Notes: generated from the letters alone by a model not told the origin. A stretch of 64,000 nt of DNA from Alphaproteobacteria bacterium (GCA_030424865.1 JAUHVR010000001.1:62001-126000), one strand, 5' to 3'. Counted from the first letter of the stretch, positions 44,130 through 52,975 are shown. Program-made: numbers and translations.

Positions 44130-46667
44130 ATGCCTGTAGTTGTTGTCGAATCCCCGGCAAAAGCCAAGACCATCAACAAGTACCTTGGGTCCGACTACAC
44201 CGTTTTGGCCTCGTACGGCCACGTCCGTGACCTGCCGCCAAAGGATGGATCGGTCGACACCGACAACGGGTTCGAGATGACCTGGGAGGTCGGCAACGAC
44301 AGCCGCAAACACGTCAAGGCCATCGCCGATGCGCTGAAAGAAGACAACGCCCTGATCCTGGCCACTGACCCCGATCGCGAGGGGGAGGCGATCAGCTGGC
44401 ACCTGGAAGAGGCGCTGCGAAAGCGCCGCGCGATCAAGAAGGACACGCCGGTCAGCCGCGTCGTGTTCAACGCCATCACAAAAAGTGCTGTGACCGAAGC
44501 GATGAAGAACCCGCGCGAGGTCGACGAGGATCTGGTGCAGGCTTATCTCGCGCGTCGGGCGCTGGACTATCTGGTGGGCTTCAAGCTGTCGCCGGTGCTG
44601 TGGCGCAAGCTGCCGGGCGCGCGTTCGGCGGGCCGCGTGCAGTCTGTCTGTCTTCGCCTGATCGTCGAACGCGAGATGGAGATCGAGGCGTTCAAGCCGC
44701 GCGAGTACTGGTCGGTCAAGGCGATCCTGGGCACGCCGCGCGGGCAGGAATACGAGGCGCGTCTGACCATCCTGGCGGGCAAGAAGCTTGACCGCTACGA
44801 CATTGAAAACGAAACGCAAGCCGAACTGGCGGTGCAGGCGATCACCAGCCGCGCCCTGACGGTCAAATCGGTCGAGGCCAAACCCGGCACCCGCAACCCC
44901 TCGGCACCCTTCATGACCTCGACCCTGCAGCAAGAGGCCAGCCGCAAGTTCGGCATGGGTGCGCGACAGTGCATGAACAGCGCGCAGCGCCTTTATGAGG
45001 CCGGGCACATCACCTATATGCGGACCGACGGCATCGACATGGCGCCCGAGGCGGTGACCGCCGCGCGGGATGCGATCAAGGATCGTTACGGCACCGAATA
45101 TGTGCCGGGCAGCCCGCGCATCTACAAGAACAAGGCCAAGAACGCGCAAGAGGCGCACGAATGCATCCGCCCGACGGACATGACCAAGGACGCCGCCGCG
45201 CTGAAGCTGACCGATGCCGATCAGCGCAAACTGTATGACCTGATCTGGAAACGGACGCTGGCCTGTCAGATGGAATCGGCAAGGCTTGAGCGCACGACGG
45301 TGGATGTGGGCAGCGACGACGGTCAGGTCGGCCTGCGCGCCACCGGGCAGGTGGTGACCTTTGACGGTTTCCTGCGCGTCTATGAAGAGGGACGCGATGA
45401 TGCAGTCGTCGATGAGGACGACAAGCGTCTGCCGCAGATCATGCAGGGCGAACCCGCCGACAAGCGCAAGATCAGCCCCGAGCAGCACTTCACCCAACCG
45501 CCGCCGCGCTACACCGAGGCGACGCTGGTCAAGAAGATGGAAGAGCTGGGGATCGGGCGGCCTTCGACCTATGCCAGCGTGATCACCACGATCCAGGACC
45601 GTGAATATGTGCGTAAGGAACAGAACCGCCTGTTCCCCGAGGACAAGGGCCGGATCGTCACGATTTTCCTGCTGAACTTCTTCCGCAAGTACGTCGGCTA
45701 CGAGTTCACCGCGAACCTGGAGGAAGATCTGGATACGGTCAGCGCCGGCAGTCTCGATTATAAGGACGTGTTGGGTCGGTTCTGGCGTGATTTCTCGGCC
45801 GCGATTGCTGAAACCTCGGATCTGCGGATCACCGAGGTGTTGGACGTTCTGGACGAAGCGCTGGCGCCGCAGCTGTATCCGCCGCGCGAAGATGGCAGCG
45901 ACCCGCGGGTTTGCCCGAAATGCGGGACGGGGCAACTGCACCTGAAAACCTCGCGCACGGGCGGGTTTGTCGGCTGCGGGAACTATCCCGAGTGCACCTA
46001 TACCCGCCCGATCGCCGGTGAGGGCTCGGATGGGGATGAACGCTTGCTGGGCATGGACGGCGAGGATGAGATCCATCTGAAGGCAGGGCGCTTTGGGCCC
46101 TATGTTCAGCGGGGCGAGCCGACGCCCGAGAACAAGAAACCGCCGCGCGCCAGCCTGCCGCGCGGCTGGTCCAAGGATGACATGACGCTGGAAAAGGCGC
46201 TGACGCTTCTGTCGCTGCCGCGCGGCGTAGGAATGCACCCTGAAGGGGGAGAGATCAGCGCCAACTTTGGCCGGTTTGGTCCCTACATCATGCACAAGCT
46301 GCCGGACGAGGAAAAACCGGTCTACGCCAACCTCAAGGATCCCAACGACGTCTTTGAAATCGGGATGAACCGGGCTGTCGAATTGCTGGCCGAAAAGCGG
46401 GCCAATCCGGGGCGGGGGCGGCGCAGCGCGCCGGCCAAGCCGCTGCGGGAACTGGGCGAACACCCCGAAGACGGCGGCGCGGTCAATGTCATGGACGGCC
46501 GCTATGGGCCCTACGTGAAATGGGAAAAGGTCAATGCGACCCTGCCCAAGGGCACCGAACCGGCGGACGTGACCATGGAGATGGCCGTGGCCCTGATCGC
46601 CGAGAAGGCGACCAAGAAGGGCGGGCGCAAGAAAGCCACCAAGAAAAAGGCGGCGCCCAAGGACTGA
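44130..46667 (+). CDS. topA: DNA topoisomerase I
   Basis: Type IA topoisomerase of 845 aa that relaxes negative supercoils. The N-terminal TOPRIM domain starts PVVVVESPAKAKTI and has TDPDREGEAISWH. The catalytic Tyr is about residue 296 in HITYMRTDG. A C4 zinc finger (CPKCG to CGNYPEC) is near residue 593, followed by topoisomerase C-terminal repeats and a Lys-rich tail (KKATKKKAAPKD). The ATG at 44130 matches the family N-terminus; an in-frame upstream start at 44079 adds unrelated residues. It follows dprA by 150 bases, a common pairing. Confidence 0.96.
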   Translation: MPVVVVESPAKAKTINKYLGSDYTVLASYGHVRDLPPKDGSVDTDNGFEMTWEVGNDSRKHVKAIADALKEDNALILATDPDREGEAISWHLEEALRKRRAIKKDTPVSRVVFNAITKSAVTEAMKNPREVDEDLVQAYLARRALDYLVGFKLSPVLWRKLPGARSAGRVQSVCLRLIVEREMEIEAFKPREYWSVKAILGTPRGQEYEARLTILAGKKLDRYDIENETQAELAVQAITSRALTVKSVEAKPGTRNPSAPFMTSTLQQEASRKFGMGARQCMNSAQRLYEAGHITYMRTDGIDMAPEAVTAARDAIKDRYGTEYVPGSPRIYKNKAKNAQEAHECIRPTDMTKDAAALKLTDADQRKLYDLIWKRTLACQMESARLERTTVDVGSDDGQVGLRATGQVVTFDGFLRVYEEGRDDAVVDEDDKRLPQIMQGEPADKRKISPEQHFTQPPPRYTEATLVKKMEELGIGRPSTYASVITTIQDREYVRKEQNRLFPEDKGRIVTIFLLNFFRKYVGYEFTANLEEDLDTVSAGSLDYKDVLGRFWRDFSAAIAETSDLRITEVLDVLDEALAPQLYPPREDGSDPRVCPKCGTGQLHLKTSRTGGFVGCGNYPECTYTRPIAGEGSDGDERLLGMDGEDEIHLKAGRFGPYVQRGEPTPENKKPPRASLPRGWSKDDMTLEKALTLLSLPRGVGMHPEGGEISANFGRFGPYIMHKLPDEEKPVYANLKDPNDVFEIGMNRAVELLAEKRANPGRGRRSAPAKPLRELGEHPEDGGAVNVMDGRYGPYVKWEKVNATLPKGTEPADVTMEMAVALIAEKATKKGGRKKATKKKAAPKD

Positions 46668-46695
46668 TCGTCCTCAGAATCACTTATGCGACGTC

Positions 46696-46720
46696 TTGGG
46701 AATCAGGAACTGATTCTCAA
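46696..46720. repeat. Inverted repeat downstream of topA
   Basis: TTGGGAATCA and TGATTCTCAA form 10-bp arms with one mismatch around GGAAC, 29 bases past topA. No T-run follows, so it is not a standard terminator. The 261-base interval 46668-46928 is AT-rich, contains no gene and should carry the scoA promoter; this repeat could be an operator for it. Confidence 0.4.
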
Positions 46721-46928
46721 GATGTTAGCGCTGTGCATCCATTTTATCGTTAAGGTTGTATTGGTGATTGTGTATTCGCATGTCCGGAATTTCCAAGAAA
46801 AATCAACAAAACACGCTCAACCTATTGGAGATTTCCCAGCAGTTACTCTGCATTGCGGCGAAGGTGTTGACGGGACATGACGCCCTCGTCACAAACGGCG
46901 CAATCCACAGGACAAGAGGAGACTGGGA

Positions 46929-47633
46929 ATGAAAAAGGTATACGGCTCGGCGAGCGAAGCGCTCGACGGTCTGTTGCAGGATGGGATGTTGATCGCGGCA
47001 GGCGGCTTTGGCCTGTGTGGGATCCCCGAACTGCTGCTTGACGCGATCAAGGACAGTGGCGTCAAGGATCTGACCTTTGCCTCGAACAATGCGGGCGTTG
47101 ACGATTTCGGCATCGGCATCCTGCTGCAGACCAAGCAGGTCAAGAAGATGATCAGCTCTTACGTCGGCGAAAATGCGGAATTCATGCGTCAGTACCTGTC
47201 GGGCGAGCTGGAGCTGGAATTCAACCCGCAGGGCACCTTGGCAGAGCGCATGCGCGCCGGTGGCGCGGGCATCCCCGGTTTCTACACCAAGACCGGCGTG
47301 GGCACCGTCATTGCCGAAGGCAAGGACCACAAGGACTTCAACGGCGAAACCTTCATCATGGAAGAGGGCATCTTTGCCGATCTGGCCATCGTGAAGGCCT
47401 GGAAAGCGGACGAGACCGGCAACCTGGTGTTCCGCAAGACCGCGCGCAACTTCAACGCCCCTGCGGCGACCTGCGGCAAGGTCTGCGTCGTTGAGGTCGA
47501 AGAGATCGTGCCGACCGGCTCGCTGGACCCCGACAGCATCCACCTGCCGGGCATCTATGTGCACCGGATCATCCAAGGTGAGCACGAAAAACGCATCGAA
47601 CAGCGCACCGTGCGCAAGCGGGAGGAAGCGTAA
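46929..47633 (+). CDS. scoA: Succinyl-CoA:3-ketoacid CoA-transferase subunit A
   Basis: Alpha subunit (234 aa) of the class I CoA transferase that activates acetoacetate with succinyl-CoA in ketone-body and polyhydroxybutyrate turnover. The glycine-rich [12 protein letters not shown] at about residues 25-36 and the [15 protein letters not shown] segment are family signatures. GGAG lies eight bases ahead of the ATG. The stop shares a base with the scoB start (TAATG). The closely related beta-ketoadipate transferase is an alternative, but no aromatic pathway genes are nearby. Confidence 0.92.
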   Translation: MKKVYGSASEALDGLLQDGMLIAAGGFGLCGIPELLLDAIKDSGVKDLTFASNNAGVDDFGIGILLQTKQVKKMISSYVGENAEFMRQYLSGELELEFNPQGTLAERMRAGGAGIPGFYTKTGVGTVIAEGKDHKDFNGETFIMEEGIFADLAIVKAWKADETGNLVFRKTARNFNAPAATCGKVCVVEVEEIVPTGSLDPDSIHLPGIYVHRIIQGEHEKRIEQRTVRKREEA

Positions 47634-48262
47634 TGCCCTGGGATCGCAATCAGATGGCGGCACGCGCCGCGCAGGAACTGCAGGACGGCTGGTACGTGAA
47701 CCTGGGCATCGGCATCCCGACGCTGGTGTCGAACTACATCCCCGAGGGGGTCGAGGTGACGCTGCAGTCGGAAAACGGCATGCTGGGCATGGGTCCGTTC
47801 CCTTACGAAGGTGAGGAAGACGCCGACCTGATCAATGCCGGCAAGCAGACCATCACCGAGCTGCCGCAGACCGCATATTTTGACAGCGCGCAAAGCTTTG
47901 CGATGATCCGTGGCGGCAAGATCGCCATGGCGATCCTGGGCGCGATGGAAGTGGCTGAAAACGGCGACCTGGCGAACTGGATGATCCCCGGCAAGCTGGT
48001 CAAGGGCATGGGCGGCGCGATGGACCTGGTGGCCGGTGTCGGCCGCGTGGTGGTCGTGATGGATCACGCCAACAAGCACGGACAGTCCAAGGTTCTGAAG
48101 GAATGCACGCTGCCGTTGACCGGTAAGGCCGTAGTCGATCGCATCATCACCAACCTCGGCGTCATGGACGTGGTTGAGGGTGGTCTGAAGATCGTCGAAC
48201 TGGCTGACGGCGTGACCGAGCAGGAACTGCGCGACCTGACCGAGGCCACCATTGTCGGCTGA
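47633..48262 (+). CDS. scoB: Succinyl-CoA:3-ketoacid CoA-transferase subunit B
   Basis: Beta subunit (209 aa) that carries the catalytic Glu47 in the [10 protein letters not shown] motif, which forms the glutamyl-CoA thioester. The glycine loop [12 protein letters not shown] is also present. It is translationally coupled to scoA and overlaps the small GNAT gene downstream by eleven bases. Length is normal for a two-subunit enzyme. Confidence 0.93.
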   Translation: MPWDRNQMAARAAQELQDGWYVNLGIGIPTLVSNYIPEGVEVTLQSENGMLGMGPFPYEGEEDADLINAGKQTITELPQTAYFDSAQSFAMIRGGKIAMAILGAMEVAENGDLANWMIPGKLVKGMGGAMDLVAGVGRVVVVMDHANKHGQSKVLKECTLPLTGKAVVDRIITNLGVMDVVEGGLKIVELADGVTEQELRDLTEATIVG

Positions 48263-48545
48263 GTTCGACATCGAACGCACACTGGAGGGATCACGTGGAC
48301 GCTACGTGATCCGTCTGGAGGGGGAAGAGGCGGACCTGACCTATTCGGTCGCCTCGCCCCAGCTGGTCATCGCGGATCACACCGCGGTGCCAGATGCGTT
48401 CCGCGGCACCGGTGCAGGCCTTGCTCTGGTCGAAAGGCTGGTGGCCGATGCACGGGCAGAAGGCTTTAAGATCATGCCCTTGTGCCCCTTTGTGAATGCG
48501 CAACGCCGCAAGCACCCAGAGTGGGCGGACGTGTTCAACGCCTGA
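48252..48545 (+). CDS. Short GNAT-like acetyltransferase (YjdJ type)
   Basis: A 97-aa protein of the small GNAT group: [22 protein letters not shown], the shortened acetyl-CoA loop RGTGAGLAL, and the ending [16 protein letters not shown]. Members have no firmly known substrate. The start is a TTG that overlaps the end of scoB by eleven bases, and no other start is available in the frame. It converges on apt with a 12-base gap. Confidence 0.82.
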   Translation: MSAEFDIERTLEGSRGRYVIRLEGEEADLTYSVASPQLVIADHTAVPDAFRGTGAGLALVERLVADARAEGFKIMPLCPFVNAQRRKHPEWADVFNA

Positions 48546-48557
48546 GGTTCGTGGGCT

Positions 48558-49097
48558 TTACAGCCCCTCGAACTCGCACAGGGTGTGGACGTCCATGCCC
48601 ATGGCTTCAAGCTTCTTGCGGCCGCCCAGCTCGGGCAGGTCGACAATAAAGGCGCAGCCGATGATCTCGCCGCCCAGGCGTTCGATCAGTTTGATCCCGG
48701 CCTCGGCGGTGCCGCCGGTCGCCAGCAGATCATCGACGACCAGAACCTTTTCGCCGGGCAGAATGGCGTCGTCGTGGATCTCGACGATGGCCTCGCCATA
48801 TTCCAGCGTGTACTCCTCGGAAATCACGGCGCCGGGCAATTTGCCCTTTTTGCGCACCGGCACAAAGCCCACATTCAGCTGGTGTGCGACTGCGCCGCCC
48901 AGGATGAAGCCGCGCGCTTCCAGCCCCACAACCTTGTCGAACCGGGTGCCCGCATAGGGGTGCAGCAATTGGTCAATCGCGATCCGGAACCCGCGCGGAT
49001 CGGCAAAAAGCGTGGTCACGTCGCGGAACATGATGCCTTCGTGCGGGAAGTCGACGATGGTGCGGATGTAGTCCTTGACCTGCGGTCGGGCTTGCAT
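48558..49097 (-). CDS. apt: Adenine phosphoribosyltransferase
   Basis: A 179-aa purine-salvage enzyme that makes AMP from adenine and PRPP. The PRPP-binding motif [14 protein letters not shown] and the aromatic/arginine region [12 protein letters not shown] identify it. The ATG at 49097 has AGGAG seven bases upstream; the longer frame adds only MFRSQP. An intrinsic terminator sits just ahead of this ribosome binding site. The nearby MTA phosphorylase gene releases adenine, so the two enzymes form a salvage route. Confidence 0.94.
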   Translation of the reverse strand: MQARPQVKDYIRTIVDFPHEGIMFRDVTTLFADPRGFRIAIDQLLHPYAGTRFDKVVGLEARGFILGGAVAHQLNVGFVPVRKKGKLPGAVISEEYTLEYGEAIVEIHDDAILPGEKVLVVDDLLATGGTAEAGIKLIERLGGEIIGCAFIVDLPELGGRKKLEAMGMDVHTLCEFEGL

Positions 49098-49113
49098 GGG
49101 CTGGCTCCTGAAC

Positions 49114-49148
49114 AAAAAACGCCGCCCCCGACATGGCGAAAGGCGGCG
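49114..49148 (-). terminator. Intrinsic terminator between a small ORF and apt
   Basis: On the minus strand CGCCGCC pairs with GGCGGCG and is followed by six T residues ending about five bases from the apt ribosome binding site. It lies 24 bases after the stop of the 37-codon ORF. It could end that small transcript or act as an attenuator for apt. Confidence 0.75.
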
Positions 49149-49171
49149 CGCAGTTCAAGTCTGTAAAGGGA

Positions 49172-49285
49172 TCAGCGACCGAAACGCGCGCCCCGATACA
49201 GTTTTTCCGAAATCCAGTTCAGATGAGGGCGCCGCCAGTCCATTCGGTCGCGCATCAGAAGGCTCTTGGCAGAGAAGACAGTCAT
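49172..49285 (-). CDS. 37-codon ORF upstream of apt
   Basis: Reads MTVFSAKSLLMRDRMDWRRP and continues to ARFGR*, 37 aa, basic, with two Trp and no membrane segment. The ATG is preceded by AAGGA at a six-base spacing, a better ribosome binding site than many genes here have. An intrinsic terminator follows and a perfect palindrome lies 43 bases upstream. I know no family for it. It may be a genuine small protein or a leader peptide for apt attenuation. It is antisense to no known gene. Confidence 0.55.
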   Translation of the reverse strand: MTVFSAKSLLMRDRMDWRRPHLNWISEKLYRGARFGR

Positions 49286-49327
49286 GCTATATCCTTTCGT
49301 GGTTACAAGGGATCGACCCTTGCTGTG

Positions 49328-49343
49328 CATTGTATATACAATG
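49328..49343. promoter_or_regulatory. Perfect 16-bp palindrome between divergent small genes
   Basis: CATTGTATATACAATG is fully self-complementary. It lies 43 bases upstream of the leftward 37-codon ORF and 33 bases upstream of the rightward ribbon-helix-helix gene. The TATATA core suggests overlap with a -10 region. It is a good candidate operator for the adjacent DNA-binding protein. Confidence 0.65.
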
Positions 49344-49375
49344 TGTGAACGAAATTTCAATACGCGGCAGCGGAT

Positions 49376-49546
49376 GTGACAAAAAAAAGCGACAAGAAAA
49401 AGGGCAAGGACGCGCAACTTGTCCTGCGACTGGACAAGGAAGACCGGGATGCCTTTATCTCGATCTGCAAGGATCTGGACACCAGCGCATCGCGTGAAGT
49501 GCGTGGATTCATTCGAAAATTCCTGAAAGAACACGATCAAGGCTAG
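49376..49546 (+). CDS. Ribbon-helix-helix (Arc/CopG-like) small DNA-binding protein
   Basis: A 56-aa protein encoded from a GTG: a Lys-rich start (TKKSDKKKGK), one short beta-strand (DAQLVLRLDKE) and two helices (DRDAFISICKDLD and SREVRGFIRKFLKEH). This is the ribbon-helix-helix pattern, in which the strand residues Gln-Val-Arg would read DNA as a dimer. No other start exists in the frame after the stop at 49346. The ribosome binding site is weak. No toxin gene is adjacent, so it looks like a stand-alone regulator rather than an antitoxin. It ends 42 bases from the convergent mtnP stop. Confidence 0.78.
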   Translation: MTKKSDKKKGKDAQLVLRLDKEDRDAFISICKDLDTSASREVRGFIRKFLKEHDQG

Positions 49547-49556
49547 CCTGACGGTG

Positions 49557-49574
49557 AATTCTTTCCAAAGAATT
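49557..49574. repeat. Short inverted repeat between convergent genes
   Basis: AATTCTTT and AAAGAATT with two bases between, located between the ribbon-helix-helix gene and the MTA phosphorylase gene. It is low in GC and T-rich on both strands, so it may act as a weak bidirectional terminator. Confidence 0.4.
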
Positions 49575-49588
49575 AACGCGTGCCGGAT

Positions 49589-50464
49589 TCAGCCCAGAAC
49601 CCGGCCTGCAACCGCGTCAAGTTTTGCCAAAATCGCCGGATCGCGTTTGTCCGGAGCCGTCAGGATCGCAAACTCCAGCGCGCGGTCACATCCATGCGGG
49701 CAGGGCGCGCGCTCGGCCCCCAAAAGCGCAGGCAGGCGCGCGACAAGCGCCCGACCCTTGTCGGCATTGCCCATCAGCGTCTTGATGATTTCGGTCACGT
49801 CGACCTCGCCATGCTCGGGATGCCAGCTGTCATAGTCGGTGATCATCGCAACGCTCGCGTAACACAGCTCGGCCTCGCGGGCGAGTTTGGCCTCGGGCAT
49901 GTTGGTCATACCGATGACGTCCGCGCCCCAGCTTTCGCGGTACATCTTGCTTTCCGCCAGGGTCGAGAACTGCGGACCCTCCATCGCCAGATAGGTGCCG
50001 CCGTCATGCACGGTGATCCCGGCGTCGATGGCCGCGGTCAGGCAGGCGGCGGACAGGCGTGGGCAGGTCGGGTGCGCGACGCTGACATGGGCCACGCAGC
50101 CGGTGCCGAAAAAGCTTTTCTCTCGCGCAAAGGTGCGGTCGATGAACTGGTCGACGATCACGAAGTCGCCGGGCGCCATGTGCTCGCGGAAGCTTCCGCA
50201 GGCGCTGACCGAGATCACGTCGGTCACCCCCAGACGTTTCAGCGCGTCGATGTTGGCGCGATAGGGCACCGTGGTGGGCGAATGCACATGCCCGCGGCCA
50301 TGGCGCGGCAGAAAGGCCATCTCGACGCCGTTCAGACTGCCGGTCAGGATCGCATCCGAGGGCGCGCCCCAGGGCGTCTCAACCGTGGTCCATTCCGGGT
50401 TTTCCAGGCCATCGATCTCGTAGATGCCCGACCCGCCGATGACGCCGATTTTCGTGCTGCTCAT
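49589..50464 (-). CDS. mtnP: S-methyl-5'-thioadenosine phosphorylase
   Basis: A 291-aa trimeric-type phosphorylase that splits methylthioadenosine, a by-product of polyamine and quorum-signal synthesis, to adenine and methylthioribose-1-phosphate. Motifs: GVIGGSGIY near the start, THR-type PTTVPYRANIDALKRLG, AMEGPQFSTLAES and MTNMPEAKLAREAELCY, the last favouring MTA over purine nucleosides. The ATG at 50464 has AGGAC upstream and the nucleotide-binding strand follows at once. Adenine released can feed Apt, whose gene is 0.5 kb away. Confidence 0.93.
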   Translation of the reverse strand: MSSTKIGVIGGSGIYEIDGLENPEWTTVETPWGAPSDAILTGSLNGVEMAFLPRHGRGHVHSPTTVPYRANIDALKRLGVTDVISVSACGSFREHMAPGDFVIVDQFIDRTFAREKSFFGTGCVAHVSVAHPTCPRLSAACLTAAIDAGITVHDGGTYLAMEGPQFSTLAESKMYRESWGADVIGMTNMPEAKLAREAELCYASVAMITDYDSWHPEHGEVDVTEIIKTLMGNADKGRALVARLPALLGAERAPCPHGCDRALEFAILTAPDKRDPAILAKLDAVAGRVLG

Positions 50465-50633
50465 GTCCTGCCCTCTGGTTGCCTGATCCTTTGTGCCAAG
50501 CGCTGATGGGGCGTGCAATGCCTGTCACGGGCATGTGTGCAAGCGCGGCTTTGCAGCGCAGGGGGTGGAAATTCTTGCTGCGGTGCAGTATTGGCCGTGT
50601 TAGCGCACGCATTGCCCAGACAGGACCCCAGAC

Positions 50634-52268
50634 ATGAAACGAGCCATTATGGCGGCCTTTGCCAATCGAATGGCATTGCCGGACCTCAGCCTATCGCCCG
50701 GTGAAAAACTGACACCCGCCCGTATTCGGATCGAGCTTTTGTCCGGCCTGACCGTGGCCCTGGCCCTGGTGCCCGAGGCGGTGGCCTTTGCCTTTGTCGC
50801 GGGTGTGCACCCGCTGGTCGGGCTGTACGCGGCCTTTCTGGTGGGTCTGATCACCGCGCTGATCGGTGGGCGCCCCGGCATGATCTCGGGCGCGACGGGC
50901 GCTTTGGCGGTGGTCATGGTGGCGCTGGTGGCGGAACATGGCGTCGAATACCTGTTTGCGACGGTGGTCCTGATGGGCATCCTGCAGATCATCGCGGGGG
51001 TCATGCGCTGGGGCAAGTTCATCCGCCTGGTGCCGCATCCGGTGATGCTGGGCTTTGTGAACGGGCTGGCGATCGTGATCTTCCTGGCGCAGCTGACGCA
51101 GTTCAAGGTGCCCGGGTCGGTCGAAAACACGGGCCACGGCATGGGCGGTGGCGAGTGGCTGTCGGGCGCGCAGCTTTACATGATGCTGGGGCTCGTGGCG
51201 CTGACCATGGCGATCATCTGGGTGATGCCGCGCGTCACCAAGGTCATTCCCGCGCCCTTGGCGGGGATCGGCGTGGTCGCCATCCTGGTGATTGCATTTG
51301 GGCTGGACGTGCCGCGCGTGGGGGACATGGCCTCGATCCAGGGCGGGCTGCCGCCCTTCCATATTCCGGCCGTGCCGCTGACCTGGGAAACCTTTGAAAT
51401 CATTCTGCCCTATGCAGTGATCCTGGCCGCGATCGGCCTGATCGAAAGCCTGCTGACCCTGAACCTGGTGGGCGACATGACCGGCAAACGCGGTGGTGCG
51501 AGCCAGGAATGCATTGCGCAGGGGGCCTCGAACGTGGTGACGGGCTTCTTTGGCGGCATGGGCGGTTGCGCGATGATCGGACAGTCGATGATCAACGTGA
51601 AATCGGGTGGCCGGACACGGATCGCGGGGATCGCGGCGGCGCTGTTCTTGCTGATCTTCATCCTCTTTGCCTCACCTGTGATCGAGCTGATCCCGCTGGC
51701 GGCGCTGGTGGGCGTGATGTTCATGGTGGTGATCGGGACCTTTGCCTGGAACTCGCTGACGATCCTGCGGAAGGTGCCGCGCATGGATGCCTTTGTGATC
51801 TTCCTGGTGACCGTCGTGACGGTGATGGAAGACCTTGCGGTGGCCGTGGTTGTGGGCGTCATCGTCTCGGCGCTGGCCTATTCCTGGCAGAACGCGACGC
51901 GGATCCGGGCGACCAAACGGGACTCGATGACCGAGCAGGGCGCGCAGGTCTATGAAATCCACGGGCCGCTGTTCTTTGGCTCGGTCGACGGGTTTACCGA
52001 GCTTTTCGACATCGACGCCGACCCCGAGGTGGTGATCGTGGACTTTGCCGACAGCCGGGTAGCGGATCAGTCGGCGCTGCAGGCGATCGAGGCGGTGGCC
52101 TCGAAATATGAAGCGGCGGGCAAGCGGCTTCAGTTGCGGCACCTGAGCCGGGATTGCCACCGCCTGCTGTCCAAGGCCGGTCACTTGGTGGTCGAGAACG
52201 AGGACGATCCGGAATACGAGGTCGCGGTGGACTATGGCGTGCGGACCGGGATCCTGGGCGGGCACTGA
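50634..52268 (+). CDS. SulP family anion transporter
   Basis: A 544-aa membrane protein with ten to twelve hydrophobic segments in residues about 30-430 and a C-terminal STAS domain (YEIHGPLFFGSVDGF, then VIVDFADSRVADQSALQAIE) at about 440-530. SulP proteins carry sulfate, bicarbonate or other anions, usually with Na+ or H+. The early ALALVPEAVAFAFVAGV and GATGALAVV segments are family hallmarks. Which anion is transported cannot be decided. It ends before a strong bidirectional terminator. Confidence 0.93.
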   Translation: MKRAIMAAFANRMALPDLSLSPGEKLTPARIRIELLSGLTVALALVPEAVAFAFVAGVHPLVGLYAAFLVGLITALIGGRPGMISGATGALAVVMVALVAEHGVEYLFATVVLMGILQIIAGVMRWGKFIRLVPHPVMLGFVNGLAIVIFLAQLTQFKVPGSVENTGHGMGGGEWLSGAQLYMMLGLVALTMAIIWVMPRVTKVIPAPLAGIGVVAILVIAFGLDVPRVGDMASIQGGLPPFHIPAVPLTWETFEIILPYAVILAAIGLIESLLTLNLVGDMTGKRGGASQECIAQGASNVVTGFFGGMGGCAMIGQSMINVKSGGRTRIAGIAAALFLLIFILFASPVIELIPLAALVGVMFMVVIGTFAWNSLTILRKVPRMDAFVIFLVTVVTVMEDLAVAVVVGVIVSALAYSWQNATRIRATKRDSMTEQGAQVYEIHGPLFFGSVDGFTELFDIDADPEVVIVDFADSRVADQSALQAIEAVASKYEAAGKRLQLRHLSRDCHRLLSKAGHLVVENEDDPEYEVAVDYGVRTGILGGH

Positions 52269-52290
52269 GTGCCGTCACCCAAAGGTGCAA

Positions 52291-52316
52291 AAGCCGCCCC
52301 GAGGGGCGGCTTTTTT
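52291..52316. terminator. Bidirectional terminator after the SulP gene
   Basis: AAGCCGCC and GGCGGCTT pair around CCCGAGGG-type GC, with six T residues on the plus strand and four on the minus strand. It lies between the convergent SulP and hexapeptide acetyltransferase genes and serves both. Confidence 0.9.
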
Positions 52317-52318
52317 GT

Positions 52319-52975
52319 TCAGAGCCCGTGGGCCCTGGCAAAGGCCTGAAGGTCGGCGGGGCTGCCTTTCTCGATGATCTCATGCGCGTCAGAGATCGCG
52401 TCGGTGGGCCAGTCCCACCAAGCCAGGGCGTTCATCAGCTCGATTTCACCTTCGCTGAAGCGCATGCGGTGGATCTGGGCGGGATTACCTGTAACGATGG
52501 CATAATCGGGCACCGTACCCCGCACCACGGCGCCTGCGCCGACGATGACGCCGTTGCCGATGCGGGCCCCGGCCAGCACGATGGCGCCGTATCCGAACCA
52601 GACGTCATGGCCCACGGTGATATCGCGGGTGTCGGGCTGGTAACCGAGGATGGTTTCCTTGTTGAAGACGGCAAAGGGAAAGGTCGAGGCACCGCGGGTT
52701 GCGTGGTTGGCCGAGGCACCGATGAAACGGGTACCGTGGGCGATCTGACCGAATTTGCCGATCCGCAGCATTTCCTTGCAGAAGGGGAACAGGAAGGGGG
52801 CCAACCGGTTGGCCCAGTCCTGCGGCGGGTCGAAGTCCGAGGCGTAGGTGTGGTCACCGACCTCGAAGCGGGGGTGGTCGATTGCGTTTTTGAGATTGAC
52901 GGTGCCCTTGTGGGGCGTGCCGTCAAGCAGTGTCACGGGATACAGCGTGTCCGCTGGCGGGAGGTGATAAGGCAT
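52319..52975 (-). CDS. Hexapeptide-repeat acetyltransferase, CatB/xenobiotic type
   Basis: A 218-aa left-handed beta-helix acetyltransferase. The isoleucine-patch pattern appears in DITVGHDVWFGYGAIVLAGARIGNGVIVGAGAVV, and a WDW segment lies near the C-terminus. The group includes CatB chloramphenicol acetyltransferases and Vat streptogramin enzymes, but also many of unknown substrate, so resistance should not be assumed. The initial segment (YHLPPADTLYPVTLLDGTPH) is unlike classical CatB. It is convergent with the SulP gene. Confidence 0.85.
   Translation of the reverse strand: MPYHLPPADTLYPVTLLDGTPHKGTVNLKNAIDHPRFEVGDHTYASDFDPPQDWANRLAPFLFPFCKEMLRIGKFGQIAHGTRFIGASANHATRGASTFPFAVFNKETILGYQPDTRDITVGHDVWFGYGAIVLAGARIGNGVIVGAGAVVRGTVPDYAIVTGNPAQIHRMRFSEGEIELMNALAWWDWPTDAISDAHEIIEKGSPADLQAFARAHGL

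Noticed and set aside
44049-46463. Minus-strand 804-codon open frame opposite topA
   Set aside because: High-GC third-position artefact; topA motifs on the plus strand are complete, including the catalytic Tyr and zinc finger.
52319-52975. Calling the hexapeptide transferase a chloramphenicol resistance gene
   Set aside because: The fold is shared by many sugar and amino-acid acetyltransferases; the substrate-binding start differs and no resistance context is present.
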